DNA of 64,000 nucleotides from Streptomyces sp. HUAS ZL42 (GTDB taxonomy: Bacteria > Actinomycetota > Actinomycetes > Streptomycetales > Streptomycetaceae). The notes below the pieces were generated by a model, which was not told the DNA's origin, did not search any database, and saw only the letters and a list, made by a program, of their open reading frames with translations. Both the position numbers and the translations under genes were made by a program. The stretch spans positions 5,863,001 through 5,927,000 of the forward strand of contig NZ_CP160403.1 of assembly GCF_040782645.1 (NCBI RefSeq), written 5' to 3'. This document shows positions 7,851-15,013 of the stretch, piece after piece; the first letter of the stretch is position 1; each line of letters opens with the position of its first letter.

Positions 7851-9058
7851 GCACGGAAGCACGGGATGCCACCGCACCCCCGCAGTCGCCCGCGGCCGAA
7901 CCGCCCCGCCGGCCCCCGGCCCGCGACCGCTATTTCGACCTGCTGCGCGCGATCGCCCTGTTCCGCGTCGTCTTCTACCACCTGATGGGCTGGTCCTGGC
8001 TGCCGGTGGTGTTCCCCTCCATGGGCGTGATGTTCGCCCTGGCCGGCAACCTCATGGCCCGCTCCCTCGAACGCCCGGCCGTGCAGGTCGTCCGCAGCCG
8101 CATGCGCCGGCTGCTGCCCCCGCTGTGGCTGCTCGGCGCGATCGGTGTGACGGGCATGCTGCTGCAGGGCTGGGGGCCCGACTCCGAGGGGCACCCCGTC
8201 TGGTGGTGGCTCCATCTCACCTTCTGGATCCTGCCGCTCAGCGACCCGCCGTACGCGGAGGGCCTGTCCGGCATCCACGGAGTGATCGGCGAGGACTGGG
8301 CCGCGGAACTCGCGGGCCCGCTCTGGTACATCCGCGCCTATCTCTGGTACGTCCTGCTCTCCCCGTTCCTGCTGAAGGCCCTGCGCGCGCTCCCATGGCC
8401 GACGATCCTGTCCCCGATCGTCCTGTCGGCCGCCCTCACCTGGCAGTGGATCATGATCCCCAGCGCGCGGATCGACTCGGCCGTCACGGACTTCTCCACG
8501 TTCGGCGCCTGCTGGATCCTGGGCATGGCCCACCAGGAAGGCATCCTGCGACGCCTGCCCCGCTACCTCGTCCCGTCCGTGGCCCCCGTGATCGCCGCGC
8601 TGGGTCTGTGGTACGCGCTCACACACGGCTTCCGGGCAGGCCACGACCTCGACGACATCCCGTTCGGGCAGGCGCTGTGGTCCTTCGCGACGGTACTGCT
8701 GCTCCTGCACCTCAGCCCGTCCTGGACGCAGTGGCCACGCCTCCTGCACCCCTGGGACCGCCTGGTCACGCTCCTCAACTCCCGTGCGGTGACGATCTAC
8801 CTGTGGCACAACGTGTGCATCCTGGTCGCCGCCACACTGTGGGACCGGCTGTGGGCCTTCGACGTGCTGGAACTGCACTTCTCCGGGCTGCTGGAGAGCT
8901 CGTGGCCGGTGCTGGTGGTGGCGTGGATCCTCATCTCCGCGTGCATCCTCTGCTTCGGCTGGGTCGAGGACCTGGCGGCGAAACGGAGACCGAGGCTGTG
9001 GCCGGACGGGTCGGAACGCGGGCGCAAGCAGGCTCGGGCGGGGGCGCATCGGGCCTGA
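7847..9058 (+). CDS. Membrane acyltransferase of the acyltransferase-3 family
   Basis: 403-residue protein with about ten hydrophobic segments. The N-terminal motif RYFDLLRAIALFRVVFYH contains the arginine and histidine typical of acyltransferase-3 (OatA/NolL-type) enzymes that O-acylate sugars at the membrane. The ATG overlaps the matB stop (ATGA), so it belongs to the mat operon. The likely job is acetylation or another acyl modification of the exported polymer, inferred from context. The basic C-terminal tail is probably cytoplasmic. A sugar-membrane permease role is less likely given the family signature. Confidence 0.85.
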   Translation: MSTEARDATAPPQSPAAEPPRRPPARDRYFDLLRAIALFRVVFYHLMGWSWLPVVFPSMGVMFALAGNLMARSLERPAVQVVRSRMRRLLPPLWLLGAIGVTGMLLQGWGPDSEGHPVWWWLHLTFWILPLSDPPYAEGLSGIHGVIGEDWAAELAGPLWYIRAYLWYVLLSPFLLKALRALPWPTILSPIVLSAALTWQWIMIPSARIDSAVTDFSTFGACWILGMAHQEGILRRLPRYLVPSVAPVIAALGLWYALTHGFRAGHDLDDIPFGQALWSFATVLLLLHLSPSWTQWPRLLHPWDRLVTLLNSRAVTIYLWHNVCILVAATLWDRLWAFDVLELHFSGLLESSWPVLVVAWILISACILCFGWVEDLAAKRRPRLWPDGSERGRKQARAGAHRA

Positions 9059-9229
9059 CCCGCTCGGTCCGTGCACGGTCCGCCGGCAGACTGCTTCTCT
9101 ACGGCGGTGGCGGCACCGTCGCTCTCCCGGGTGGCGCCTGCCGCTGCCGCCTCCGTCAAGCCGACGGCGAGGCCGTGGCGGCAGGAGACCTCGGCCCCGC
9201 CCTCCACGCCGCCGGCAGCGACCGGCTGA

Positions 9230-9379
9230 CCGGGCGGGGGGAAGCAGGTCAACGCCGTGCGGGGCGGTTCCTGGTTTTCGACCGGGCGCGGCTGCACCAT
9301 CGGCTACCGTGGCGAGGGCCGCGACGGCAGCGGCGGGTTCGCCAACGTCGGCATCCGAGTCGTGGCGAAGGCCGCGTAG
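9230..9379 (+). pseudogene. C-terminal remnant of a formylglycine-generating-enzyme/SUMF1-like protein
   Basis: From 9230 to the TAG at 9377 one frame reads VNAVRGGSWFSTG, then GYRGEGRDGSGGFANVGIRVV. This RGGSW...R...GFR-type ending is the C terminus of the SUMF1/FGE fold used in secreted formylglycine-generating and related non-heme iron proteins. An in-frame TGA at 9227-9229 closes the frame just upstream, and no start or N-terminal part is recognisable before it. It is best read as the 3' end of a lost gene. The family call rests on a short motif. Confidence 0.5.
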
Positions 9380-9536
9380 CCGGAAAACCTCTCACCCCGC
9401 CCCCGCGAAAGGTGAGAGCAACGTTCCCTTCCAGTCACCCACAGCCACAGCGCGGAAACGCGCCCTCCCTACCTTCGGGACTCATCACCGCTCATCACCC
9501 CGAACCACCCGAGCCCCGAAGCACCGTGGAGGCGTC

Positions 9537-10919
9537 ATGACAGCCCCTAGTACAGCCCCCGCCCAGAGCAGGGGAGGCCGCTGGATCGAGCACTGGGATC
9601 CGGAGGACGAGACCTTCTGGAACCAGACCGGTGAGAAGATCGCCCGCCGCAACCTTCTCTTCTCTGTCCTCTCCGAGCACATCGGCTTCTCCATCTGGAC
9701 CCTGTGGTCGGTGATGGTGCTGTTCATGGGACCGGAGTACGGGCTCACCCCGGCCGACAAGTTCTTCCTCGTCGCCATGGCGACCCTGGTCGGCTCGATC
9801 GTGCGCGTGCCGTACACCTTCGCCGTCGCCCGCTTCGGCGGCCGGAACTGGACGATCATCGCGGCGTCCGCACTGCTCATCCCGACCATCGCCGCGTACT
9901 TCGTGATGGAGCCGGGCACCTCGTACTCCACCTTCATGATCTGTGCGGTGCTCGCGGGCGTCGGCGGTGGCAACTTCGCCTCCTCCATGACCAACATCAA
10001 CTCCTTCTTCCCGCTGCGGAAGAAGGGCTGGGCGCTCGGTCTCAACGCGGGCGGCGGCAACATCGGCGTGCCCGTCGTGCAGCTCATCGGCCTCGCCGTC
10101 ATCGGAGCAAACGGCGGCCCGCGCCTGCTGCTCGGGATCTACATCCCCTTCATCCTCGTCTCCGCCGTCTGCGCCGCCCTCTTCATGGACAACATCTCGT
10201 CCGTGAAGAACGACACCGGCGCCGCCATGGAGGCCGTGAAGGACGCGCACACCTGGATCATGTCCTTCCTCTACATCGGCACCTTCGGTTCCTTCATCGG
10301 CTACAGCTTCGCCTTCGGCCTCGTCCTCCAGACGCAGTTCGGCCGTACGCCGCTCCAGGCGGCCTCGATCACCTTCATCGGCCCGTTGCTCGGCTCCCTG
10401 ATCCGGCCCGTGGGCGGCTGGCTCGCCGACCGGTTCGGGGGCGCGAAGATCACCCTCTGGAACTTCGTCGGCATGGCCGCGGCCACCGGTGTGATCGTCC
10501 TGGCCTCCATGCAGAAGTCGCTGCCGCTGTTCACCACCGCGTTCATCGCGCTGTTCGTACTGACCGGCCTTGGCAACGGCTCGACGTACAAGATGATCCC
10601 CGGCATCTTCCAGGCGAAGGCCGCCGCCAAGGGGCTCACCGGTGAGGAGGCCGCCTCCTACGGGCGTCGTCTGTCCGGCGCCTCGATGGGTCTGATCGGT
10701 GCGGTGGGTGCGCTCGGCGGGCTCGGCATCAACCTCGCCTTCCGTCAGTCCTTCCTCTCCGTGGGCTCCGGCACCGGCGCCTTCGTCGCCTTCCTCGCCT
10801 TCTACGGCGTGTGCTTCGTCGTCACCTGGGCCGTATACCTTCGCCGCACCACCGCGCAGGTTCCGGCCGCCACCGCCACTTCGGAGGCGAAGCCGCAGCT
10901 CAGCTACGCCGAGGTGTGA
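9537..10919 (+). CDS. narK: NarK-type nitrate/nitrite transporter (MFS)
   Basis: 460-residue major facilitator with about twelve membrane segments. It carries the NNP-family glycine-rich signatures GVGGGNFASSMTNINSFFP and LNAGGGNIGVPVVQ and a conserved arginine region (IVRVPYTFAVARFGG). These identify nitrate/nitrite porters of the NarK/NasA group. The ATG follows a GGAGG site (CGTGGAGGCGTC). The next gene on the same strand encodes a HemD/winged-helix protein of the NnaR type, so the pair probably serves nitrate/nitrite assimilation. The two are separated by a terminator-like hairpin, so the regulator likely has its own promoter. Direction of transport (nitrate uptake or exchange with nitrite) cannot be told. 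Confidence 0.92.
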   Translation: MTAPSTAPAQSRGGRWIEHWDPEDETFWNQTGEKIARRNLLFSVLSEHIGFSIWTLWSVMVLFMGPEYGLTPADKFFLVAMATLVGSIVRVPYTFAVARFGGRNWTIIAASALLIPTIAAYFVMEPGTSYSTFMICAVLAGVGGGNFASSMTNINSFFPLRKKGWALGLNAGGGNIGVPVVQLIGLAVIGANGGPRLLLGIYIPFILVSAVCAALFMDNISSVKNDTGAAMEAVKDAHTWIMSFLYIGTFGSFIGYSFAFGLVLQTQFGRTPLQAASITFIGPLLGSLIRPVGGWLADRFGGAKITLWNFVGMAAATGVIVLASMQKSLPLFTTAFIALFVLTGLGNGSTYKMIPGIFQAKAAAKGLTGEEAASYGRRLSGASMGLIGAVGALGGLGINLAFRQSFLSVGSGTGAFVAFLAFYGVCFVVTWAVYLRRTTAQVPAATATSEAKPQLSYAEV

Positions 10920-10947
10920 CGTAACACTGGCGCAATGAAGCCGAACC

Positions 10948-10975
10948 GAGCCTGTCACGCACCATTGACAGGCTC
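10948..10975 (+). terminator. Hairpin terminator after narK
   Basis: Perfect 10-base arms GAGCCTGTCA and TGACAGGCTC around an 8-base loop, 29 bases after the narK stop. There is no T-run, as is usual in Streptomyces. Confidence 0.75.
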
Positions 10976-11033
10976 GATCGGCATGTAGGCGCACACACCT
11001 GATGCAGGTGCCACGACTCCCGGGACGAGAGTT

Positions 11034-12209
11034 ATGTACGACGAACTGCCACAACCGGACCGGCGACCGGAACAGCGCCCGGAACACGGCCCCCTCGCGG
11101 GGTTCACCGTGGGTGTCACCGCCGCGCGGCGGGCCGACGAGCTCGGGGCTCTGCTGCAGCGGCGAGGAGCCGTCGTGCTGCATGCGCCTGCCCTGCGCAT
11201 CGTGCCGCTCGCCGACGACGGCGAACTGCTCGCCGCGACCAAGGACCTCATCGACCAGGCGCCGGACGTCGTGGTGGCCACCACGGCCATCGGTTTCCGG
11301 GGCTGGGTCGAGGCCGCCGACGGCTGGGGGCTCGGCGAGCAGCTGCTCGACCGGCTGCGCGGGGTGGAGCTGCTCGCCCGCGGGCCCAAGGTCAAGGGCG
11401 CGATACGGGCCGCCGGACTGACCGAGGACTGGTCGCCGTCCAGCGAGTCCATGGCCGAAGTGCTCGACCGGCTTCTGGAGGAGGGCGTCGACGGAAGGCG
11501 CGTCGCCGTCCAGCTGCACGGCGAGCCGCTGCCGGGATTCGTGGAGGCGCTGCGCGCCGGGGGAGCGGAGGTCGTGGGGGTGCCGGTGTACCGGTGGATG
11601 CCGCCGGAGGACATCTCGCCCCTGGACCGGCTCCTCGACGCCACGGTTTCGCGCGGCCTCGACGCGGTCACCTTCACCAGTGCTCCGGCCGCCGCCTCTC
11701 TGCTGTCGCGTGCCGAGGAGCGCGGGCTGCTGTCCGAGCTGCTCGCCGCCCTCAACCACGACGTCGTGCCGGCGTGTGTCGGCCCGGTCACCGCGTTGCC
11801 GCTGCAGGCCCGGGGTGTCGACACGGTCCAGCCCGAGCGCTTCCGGCTCGGTCCCCTCGTACAGCTGCTGTGCCAGGAGCTGCCGGGGCGGGCGCGGTCG
11901 CTGCCGATCGCCGGGCACCGGGTGGAGATCCGGGGGCATGCGGTGCTGGTGGACGGGGATCTCAAGCCGGTGCCGCCGGCGGGGATGTCGCTGCTGCGGG
12001 CGCTGTCGCGGCGGCCGGGATGGGTGGTGGCCCGGGCCGACCTGCTGCGGGCGTTGCCGGGTGCCGGGCGCGACGAGCATGCCGTGGAGACGGCGATGGC
12101 TCGGTTGCGTACGGCTCTGGGGGCGCCGAAGTTGATCCAGACGGTGGTGAAGCGGGGGTACAGGCTGGCGTTGGATCCGGCGGCGGACGCGAAGTACGCG
12201 GACGCGTGA
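11034..12209 (+). CDS. nnaR: Uroporphyrinogen-III synthase-like protein fused to winged-helix DNA-binding domain (NnaR type)
   Basis: 391 residues. The first ~265 residues have the HemD two-lobe fold (FTVGVTAARRADELGALL near the start, VDAVTF-like segment DAVTFTSAPAA midway). The last ~95 residues form an OmpR/PhoB-type winged helix (GMSLLRALSRRPGWVVARAD ... TAMARLRTALGAP ... VVKRGYRLAL). In S. coelicolor a protein of this make-up, NnaR, is a co-activator with GlnR of nitrate/nitrite assimilation genes, and the actinobacterial pairing with narK is conserved. Position next to narK supports that role. Whether the HemD half still makes haem precursor is unknown. The start is an ATG preceded by a weak GGGACGAGAG site. 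Confidence 0.85.
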   Translation: MYDELPQPDRRPEQRPEHGPLAGFTVGVTAARRADELGALLQRRGAVVLHAPALRIVPLADDGELLAATKDLIDQAPDVVVATTAIGFRGWVEAADGWGLGEQLLDRLRGVELLARGPKVKGAIRAAGLTEDWSPSSESMAEVLDRLLEEGVDGRRVAVQLHGEPLPGFVEALRAGGAEVVGVPVYRWMPPEDISPLDRLLDATVSRGLDAVTFTSAPAAASLLSRAEERGLLSELLAALNHDVVPACVGPVTALPLQARGVDTVQPERFRLGPLVQLLCQELPGRARSLPIAGHRVEIRGHAVLVDGDLKPVPPAGMSLLRALSRRPGWVVARADLLRALPGAGRDEHAVETAMARLRTALGAPKLIQTVVKRGYRLALDPAADAKYADA

Positions 12210-12349
12210 GCCAAATGTGATCAGGCCCCGGCGTCGGTGCTGGGGCCGGGCGGGTCGCGCAACCCGGCGCAGGCGGGGTGCCGCCCGCGCCCACGAGTGC
12301 GTGCGGCCTGCGAGCACCTATGACCGGGTGCCCGGCGTTGCGGCTGACG

Positions 12350-12509
12350 CGGGGTGGGCCGCGCAACTCGGCGCCCGCGGGGTGCCGCCCGCGCCCGCCC
12401 TCCCTCACTCTCGGCTTCGCTCGAGCGGGGGGACCGCCCACCGCCCCTGGGGGCACCTCCCACGCCCTTGAGGCAGTGGGGCGGCACGCATGCCCGCGGA
12501 CCGACGACA
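12350..12509. repeat. Dispersed GC-rich intergenic repeat, copy 1
   Basis: The block after nnaR shares a long segment with 35859-36027. Common parts include CTCTCGGCTTCGCTCGAGCG, GGGGGCACCTCCCACGCCCT, an AGGCAGTGGG run and TGCCCGCGGACCGAC. The core CTCGGCTTCGCTCGAG with flanking C-run and G-run can fold into a hairpin. The preceding 12240-12350 contains a degenerate earlier copy of its first part (GGGGTGCCGCCCGCGCCC occurs twice). Both copies lie just downstream of a gene. The whole 12210-12621 gap holds this repeat and no supported gene. Confidence 0.85.
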
Positions 12510-12621
12510 TGGTGCGGGCGGTACGAGGGGTTCCGGGCGCGTCGGCGGGCAGGCACTGTAGAGGGAACGTCGCATCTCACCGGTCCCTCCCCAGGGGCAA
12601 CTTCTAGGCGGTGACAGGCAC

Positions 12622-13221
12622 ATGGCACTGGGTACGGCCACGGTCCCCTACGAGCTGCGGTTCGACGCGGGGCGGATCTCCCTGGATCTCCTGGCGACCA
12701 CCCATCCCTTCGAACGGCTCGATTCGCTCTCGCGGTTGTGCGCCTGGATCACCGGATCGGGACTCGTCCCGGAGGGCACGTCACTCGGCCACGCGGACGC
12801 CTCCTGGCTCGTGGACTTTCGTGAACTGCGCGGATGCGTGGGCCAGTTGGTCCGTGGGCGCCTCGCGCCCGACGTGCGGGGAGTGGCGTACGACCTGGCG
12901 CTCGCCCGCGTCAACGAGATCGCGCGCACCGCGCCGCCCGCGCCTCGCGCGGTGCGCGGGGAGGACGGGGCGCTCGTACGGCGGCTGGACGGTCCGCCGG
13001 AGTGCGCCGCGCTGCTCGCCGCCGTCGCCCGGGACGTCGTGGAGCTGCTCACCGACCCGGTCGCGCGGGCGGGGCTGCGGCAGTGCGAAGGGGACAACTG
13101 CCCGATCGTGTACGTCGACACGTCCCGGGGACGCAGGAGGCGCTGGTGCTCCAGTGAGGTCTGCGGGAACCGGGAAAGGGTGGCCCGGCACCGGCGCCGG
13201 GCGGCCCTCGCCCGAGCCTAG
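12622..13221 (+). CDS. CGNR zinc-finger protein (ABATE domain)
   Basis: 199 residues. The N-terminal ~125 residues resemble the ABATE domain (RFDAGRISLDLLATTH opening, DFRELRGCVGQLV). The C-terminal ~45 residues are a CGNR zinc finger, with CEGDNCPIVYVDTSRGRRRR and WCSSEVCGNRERVARHRRR providing the four cysteines. These proteins are putative DNA-binding regulators of unknown targets. The ATG follows an AGGCGGTGACAGGC stretch. The gene stands alone between a repeat-rich gap and the sigU promoter region. No regulatory target is evident. Confidence 0.85.
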   Translation: MALGTATVPYELRFDAGRISLDLLATTHPFERLDSLSRLCAWITGSGLVPEGTSLGHADASWLVDFRELRGCVGQLVRGRLAPDVRGVAYDLALARVNEIARTAPPAPRAVRGEDGALVRRLDGPPECAALLAAVARDVVELLTDPVARAGLRQCEGDNCPIVYVDTSRGRRRRWCSSEVCGNRERVARHRRRAALARA

Positions 13222-13496
13222 GTGTCCGGTATGCGCCTTCTGTGAGGTGGGTGGCTAAACTGAAGCGAAGTGATTTCAATTACATCCCGTTTACCTTCCA
13301 CGTGGCTCGGGCAGCTCGCGTGATCTTGCTGATGTGGGGGAAATGTAAAGATCGCGGGGTGGGAATGTGCACCCATGTCCCCCTCGTCACGTCACCCCGC
13401 AGAAAACTGTCACCTCACGTTGAACACGCCACCACACCTGTACGTACCCGGTGTTGAGCGACCGACTGGGGGAACCCCCGGACATCGGAGGTGGGC

Positions 13497-14072
13497 GTGC
13501 GCAAGGATTCCGTCGTGGCCAATGAACGTGGATCGAGGGCCCGACATCGCATGTCCCAGCCCTCGGAACCAGATGAGGAGCTGATGCGTGCCCTGTACAG
13601 GGAGCACGCCGGACCTCTCCTTGCGTACGTCCTTCGCCTGGTCGCGGGTGACCGCCAGAGAGCCGAGGACGTGGTGCAGGAAACACTCATCCGTGCCTGG
13701 AAGAACGCCGGCCAGCTCAATCGAGCGACCGGATCGGTACGCCCCTGGCTGGTGACGGTCGCGCGTCGCATCGTCATCGACGGCCACCGAAGCCGGCAGG
13801 CCCGGCCGCAGGAGGTCGACCCGTCGCCGCTGGAGGTCATCCCCGCGGAGGACGAGATCGACAAGGCGCTGTGGCTGATGACTCTGTCGGACGCGCTCGA
13901 CGACCTGACCCCGGCCCACCGGGAGGTGCTCGTCGAGACGTACTTCAAGGGGCGTACCGTCAACGAGGCGGCGGAGACCCTGGGTATTCCGAGCGGAACC
14001 GTCCGTTCCAGGGTGTTCTACGCCCTGCGGTCGATGAAGCTGGCACTGGAGGAGCGGGGGGTGACGGCGTGA
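13497..14072 (+). CDS. sigU: ECF RNA polymerase sigma factor, SigU-like
   Basis: 191-residue extracytoplasmic-function sigma factor. Region 2 (YREHAGPLLAYVLRLVAGD ... AEDVVQETLIRAWKN) and region 4 (LTPAHREVLVETYF ... LGIPSGTVRSRVFYALRSM) are both complete. I chose GTG 13497, which has GGAGGTG six bases upstream; the earlier in-frame GTG at 13491 overlaps that ribosome site. The stop overlaps the ATG of a zinc-binding anti-sigma gene by one base. In S. coelicolor the sigma factor at this map position is SigU, reported to affect secretion and differentiation. The symbol rests on synteny from memory. Confidence 0.88.
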   Translation: MRKDSVVANERGSRARHRMSQPSEPDEELMRALYREHAGPLLAYVLRLVAGDRQRAEDVVQETLIRAWKNAGQLNRATGSVRPWLVTVARRIVIDGHRSRQARPQEVDPSPLEVIPAEDEIDKALWLMTLSDALDDLTPAHREVLVETYFKGRTVNEAAETLGIPSGTVRSRVFYALRSMKLALEERGVTA

Positions 14073-14884
14073 TGAGTGTTTACGGGGGATTCGGAACAGG
14101 CGGTACGGGTATGTCTGGCCCCATGCAGGGATCTCCGGGCCCGAGCGAGCACGAGACCGTCGGCGCCTACGCGCTCGGTATCCTCGACGACGCCGAGGCG
14201 ACCGCCTTCGAAGCACACCTCGCCACCTGCGAGTGGTGCGCCCAGCAGCTCGACGAGCTCGCCGGGATGGAGCCGATGCTCGCCGCGCTCGCGGACCTGC
14301 CGGGCGCCGGTACACCCGCGATCGGCGAGTCACTGTCGGTCAGGCCGAGCCCGCGCCTCGCGGACAAGCTGGTCGACGAGGTCGCCGAGCGGCGCGCCCA
14401 GAAGCGCCGCCGCAGCTTCTACATGGTGGCCGCCGCGGCCGCGCTGATCATCGGCGGCCCGCTCGTCGCCGTGACGGTGACCGGTGGCGACTCCGGCGGC
14501 GGCACCGAGGCGGCGCCCGCGAGCCCGGCCAAGACCCTCTTCGGCACCATGAGCGACAAGGTCACGGCAACCGACCCGTCGACCGACGTCACGGCGACCG
14601 TCGCCATGGCGAAGAAGGACTGGGGCACCTCGGCGGTCCTGGAGCTCAAGAACGTCAAGGGCCCGGAGAAGTGCTCGCTCATCGCCGTCGGCAAGAACGG
14701 CGAGCGCGAGACGATCTCGTCCTGGTCCGTACCGAACTGGGGCTACGGTCTGCCGAACGCGAAGACGGACGAGGCCAAGAACCCGCTGTACATCGGCGGT
14801 GGAGCGGCCTTCACCCCGAACGAGATCGACCACTTCGAGGTCATGACCTTCGACGGGAAGAAGCTCGTCCAGGTCGACGCGTAG
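14072..14884 (+). CDS. rsuA: Membrane anti-sigma factor with zinc-binding ASD domain, RsuA-like
   Basis: 270 residues. The cytoplasmic N-terminal domain carries the ZAS motif H49-x3-C53-x2-C56 (AHLATCEWCAQQL). A membrane helix lies at ~116-136 (FYMVAAAAALIIGGPLVAVTV), and the rest forms an extracellular domain of the anti-sigma-K C-terminal type. It should hold SigU at the membrane until an envelope signal arrives. The ATG overlaps the sigU stop by one base, giving coupled translation, and a strong terminator follows 33 bases after the stop. No site-2 protease gene is nearby. Confidence 0.88.
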   Translation: MSVYGGFGTGGTGMSGPMQGSPGPSEHETVGAYALGILDDAEATAFEAHLATCEWCAQQLDELAGMEPMLAALADLPGAGTPAIGESLSVRPSPRLADKLVDEVAERRAQKRRRSFYMVAAAAALIIGGPLVAVTVTGGDSGGGTEAAPASPAKTLFGTMSDKVTATDPSTDVTATVAMAKKDWGTSAVLELKNVKGPEKCSLIAVGKNGERETISSWSVPNWGYGLPNAKTDEAKNPLYIGGGAAFTPNEIDHFEVMTFDGKKLVQVDA

Positions 14885-14916
14885 GACGCACGGCCAACAA
14901 CGCACGACGCACGAGC

Positions 14917-14949
14917 GGACCTGCCCGGCAAGATCGCCCGGGCAGGTCC
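14917..14949 (+). terminator. Terminator after sigU-rsuA
   Basis: Perfect 12-base arms GGACCTGCCCGG and CCGGGCAGGTCC with a 9-base loop. Confidence 0.85.
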
Positions 14950-15013
14950 GTAGCCTCTGTGGCCCCCCTTCGCGTACGGTTGACGGCTGCCCAGCACGTC
15001 AGAAGGGGGCCCG

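Noticed and set aside
5694-7877. A 727-codon open frame opposite matB
   Set aside because: Antisense shadow of a well-supported enzyme; composition typical of high-GC third-position effects.
9380-9536. GlnR box upstream of narK
   Set aside because: A GTCAC and a GAAAC occur about two helical turns apart, but the intermediate half-sites do not fit well enough to call.
9495-12317. A 940-codon open frame on the minus strand
   Set aside because: It lies wholly opposite narK and nnaR, is rich in Arg/Gly/Asp/His as antisense GC-rich frames are, and has no start site or motif.
13491-13496. GTG at 13491 as the start of the sigma factor
   Set aside because: It overlaps the GGAGGTG ribosome site; the GTG at 13497 has the right spacing.
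14885-15013. Rifamycin-associated element upstream of the HelD-type gene
   Set aside because: The only inverted repeat in this gap is the 12-base terminator of the rsuA gene; no element of the expected type was seen.
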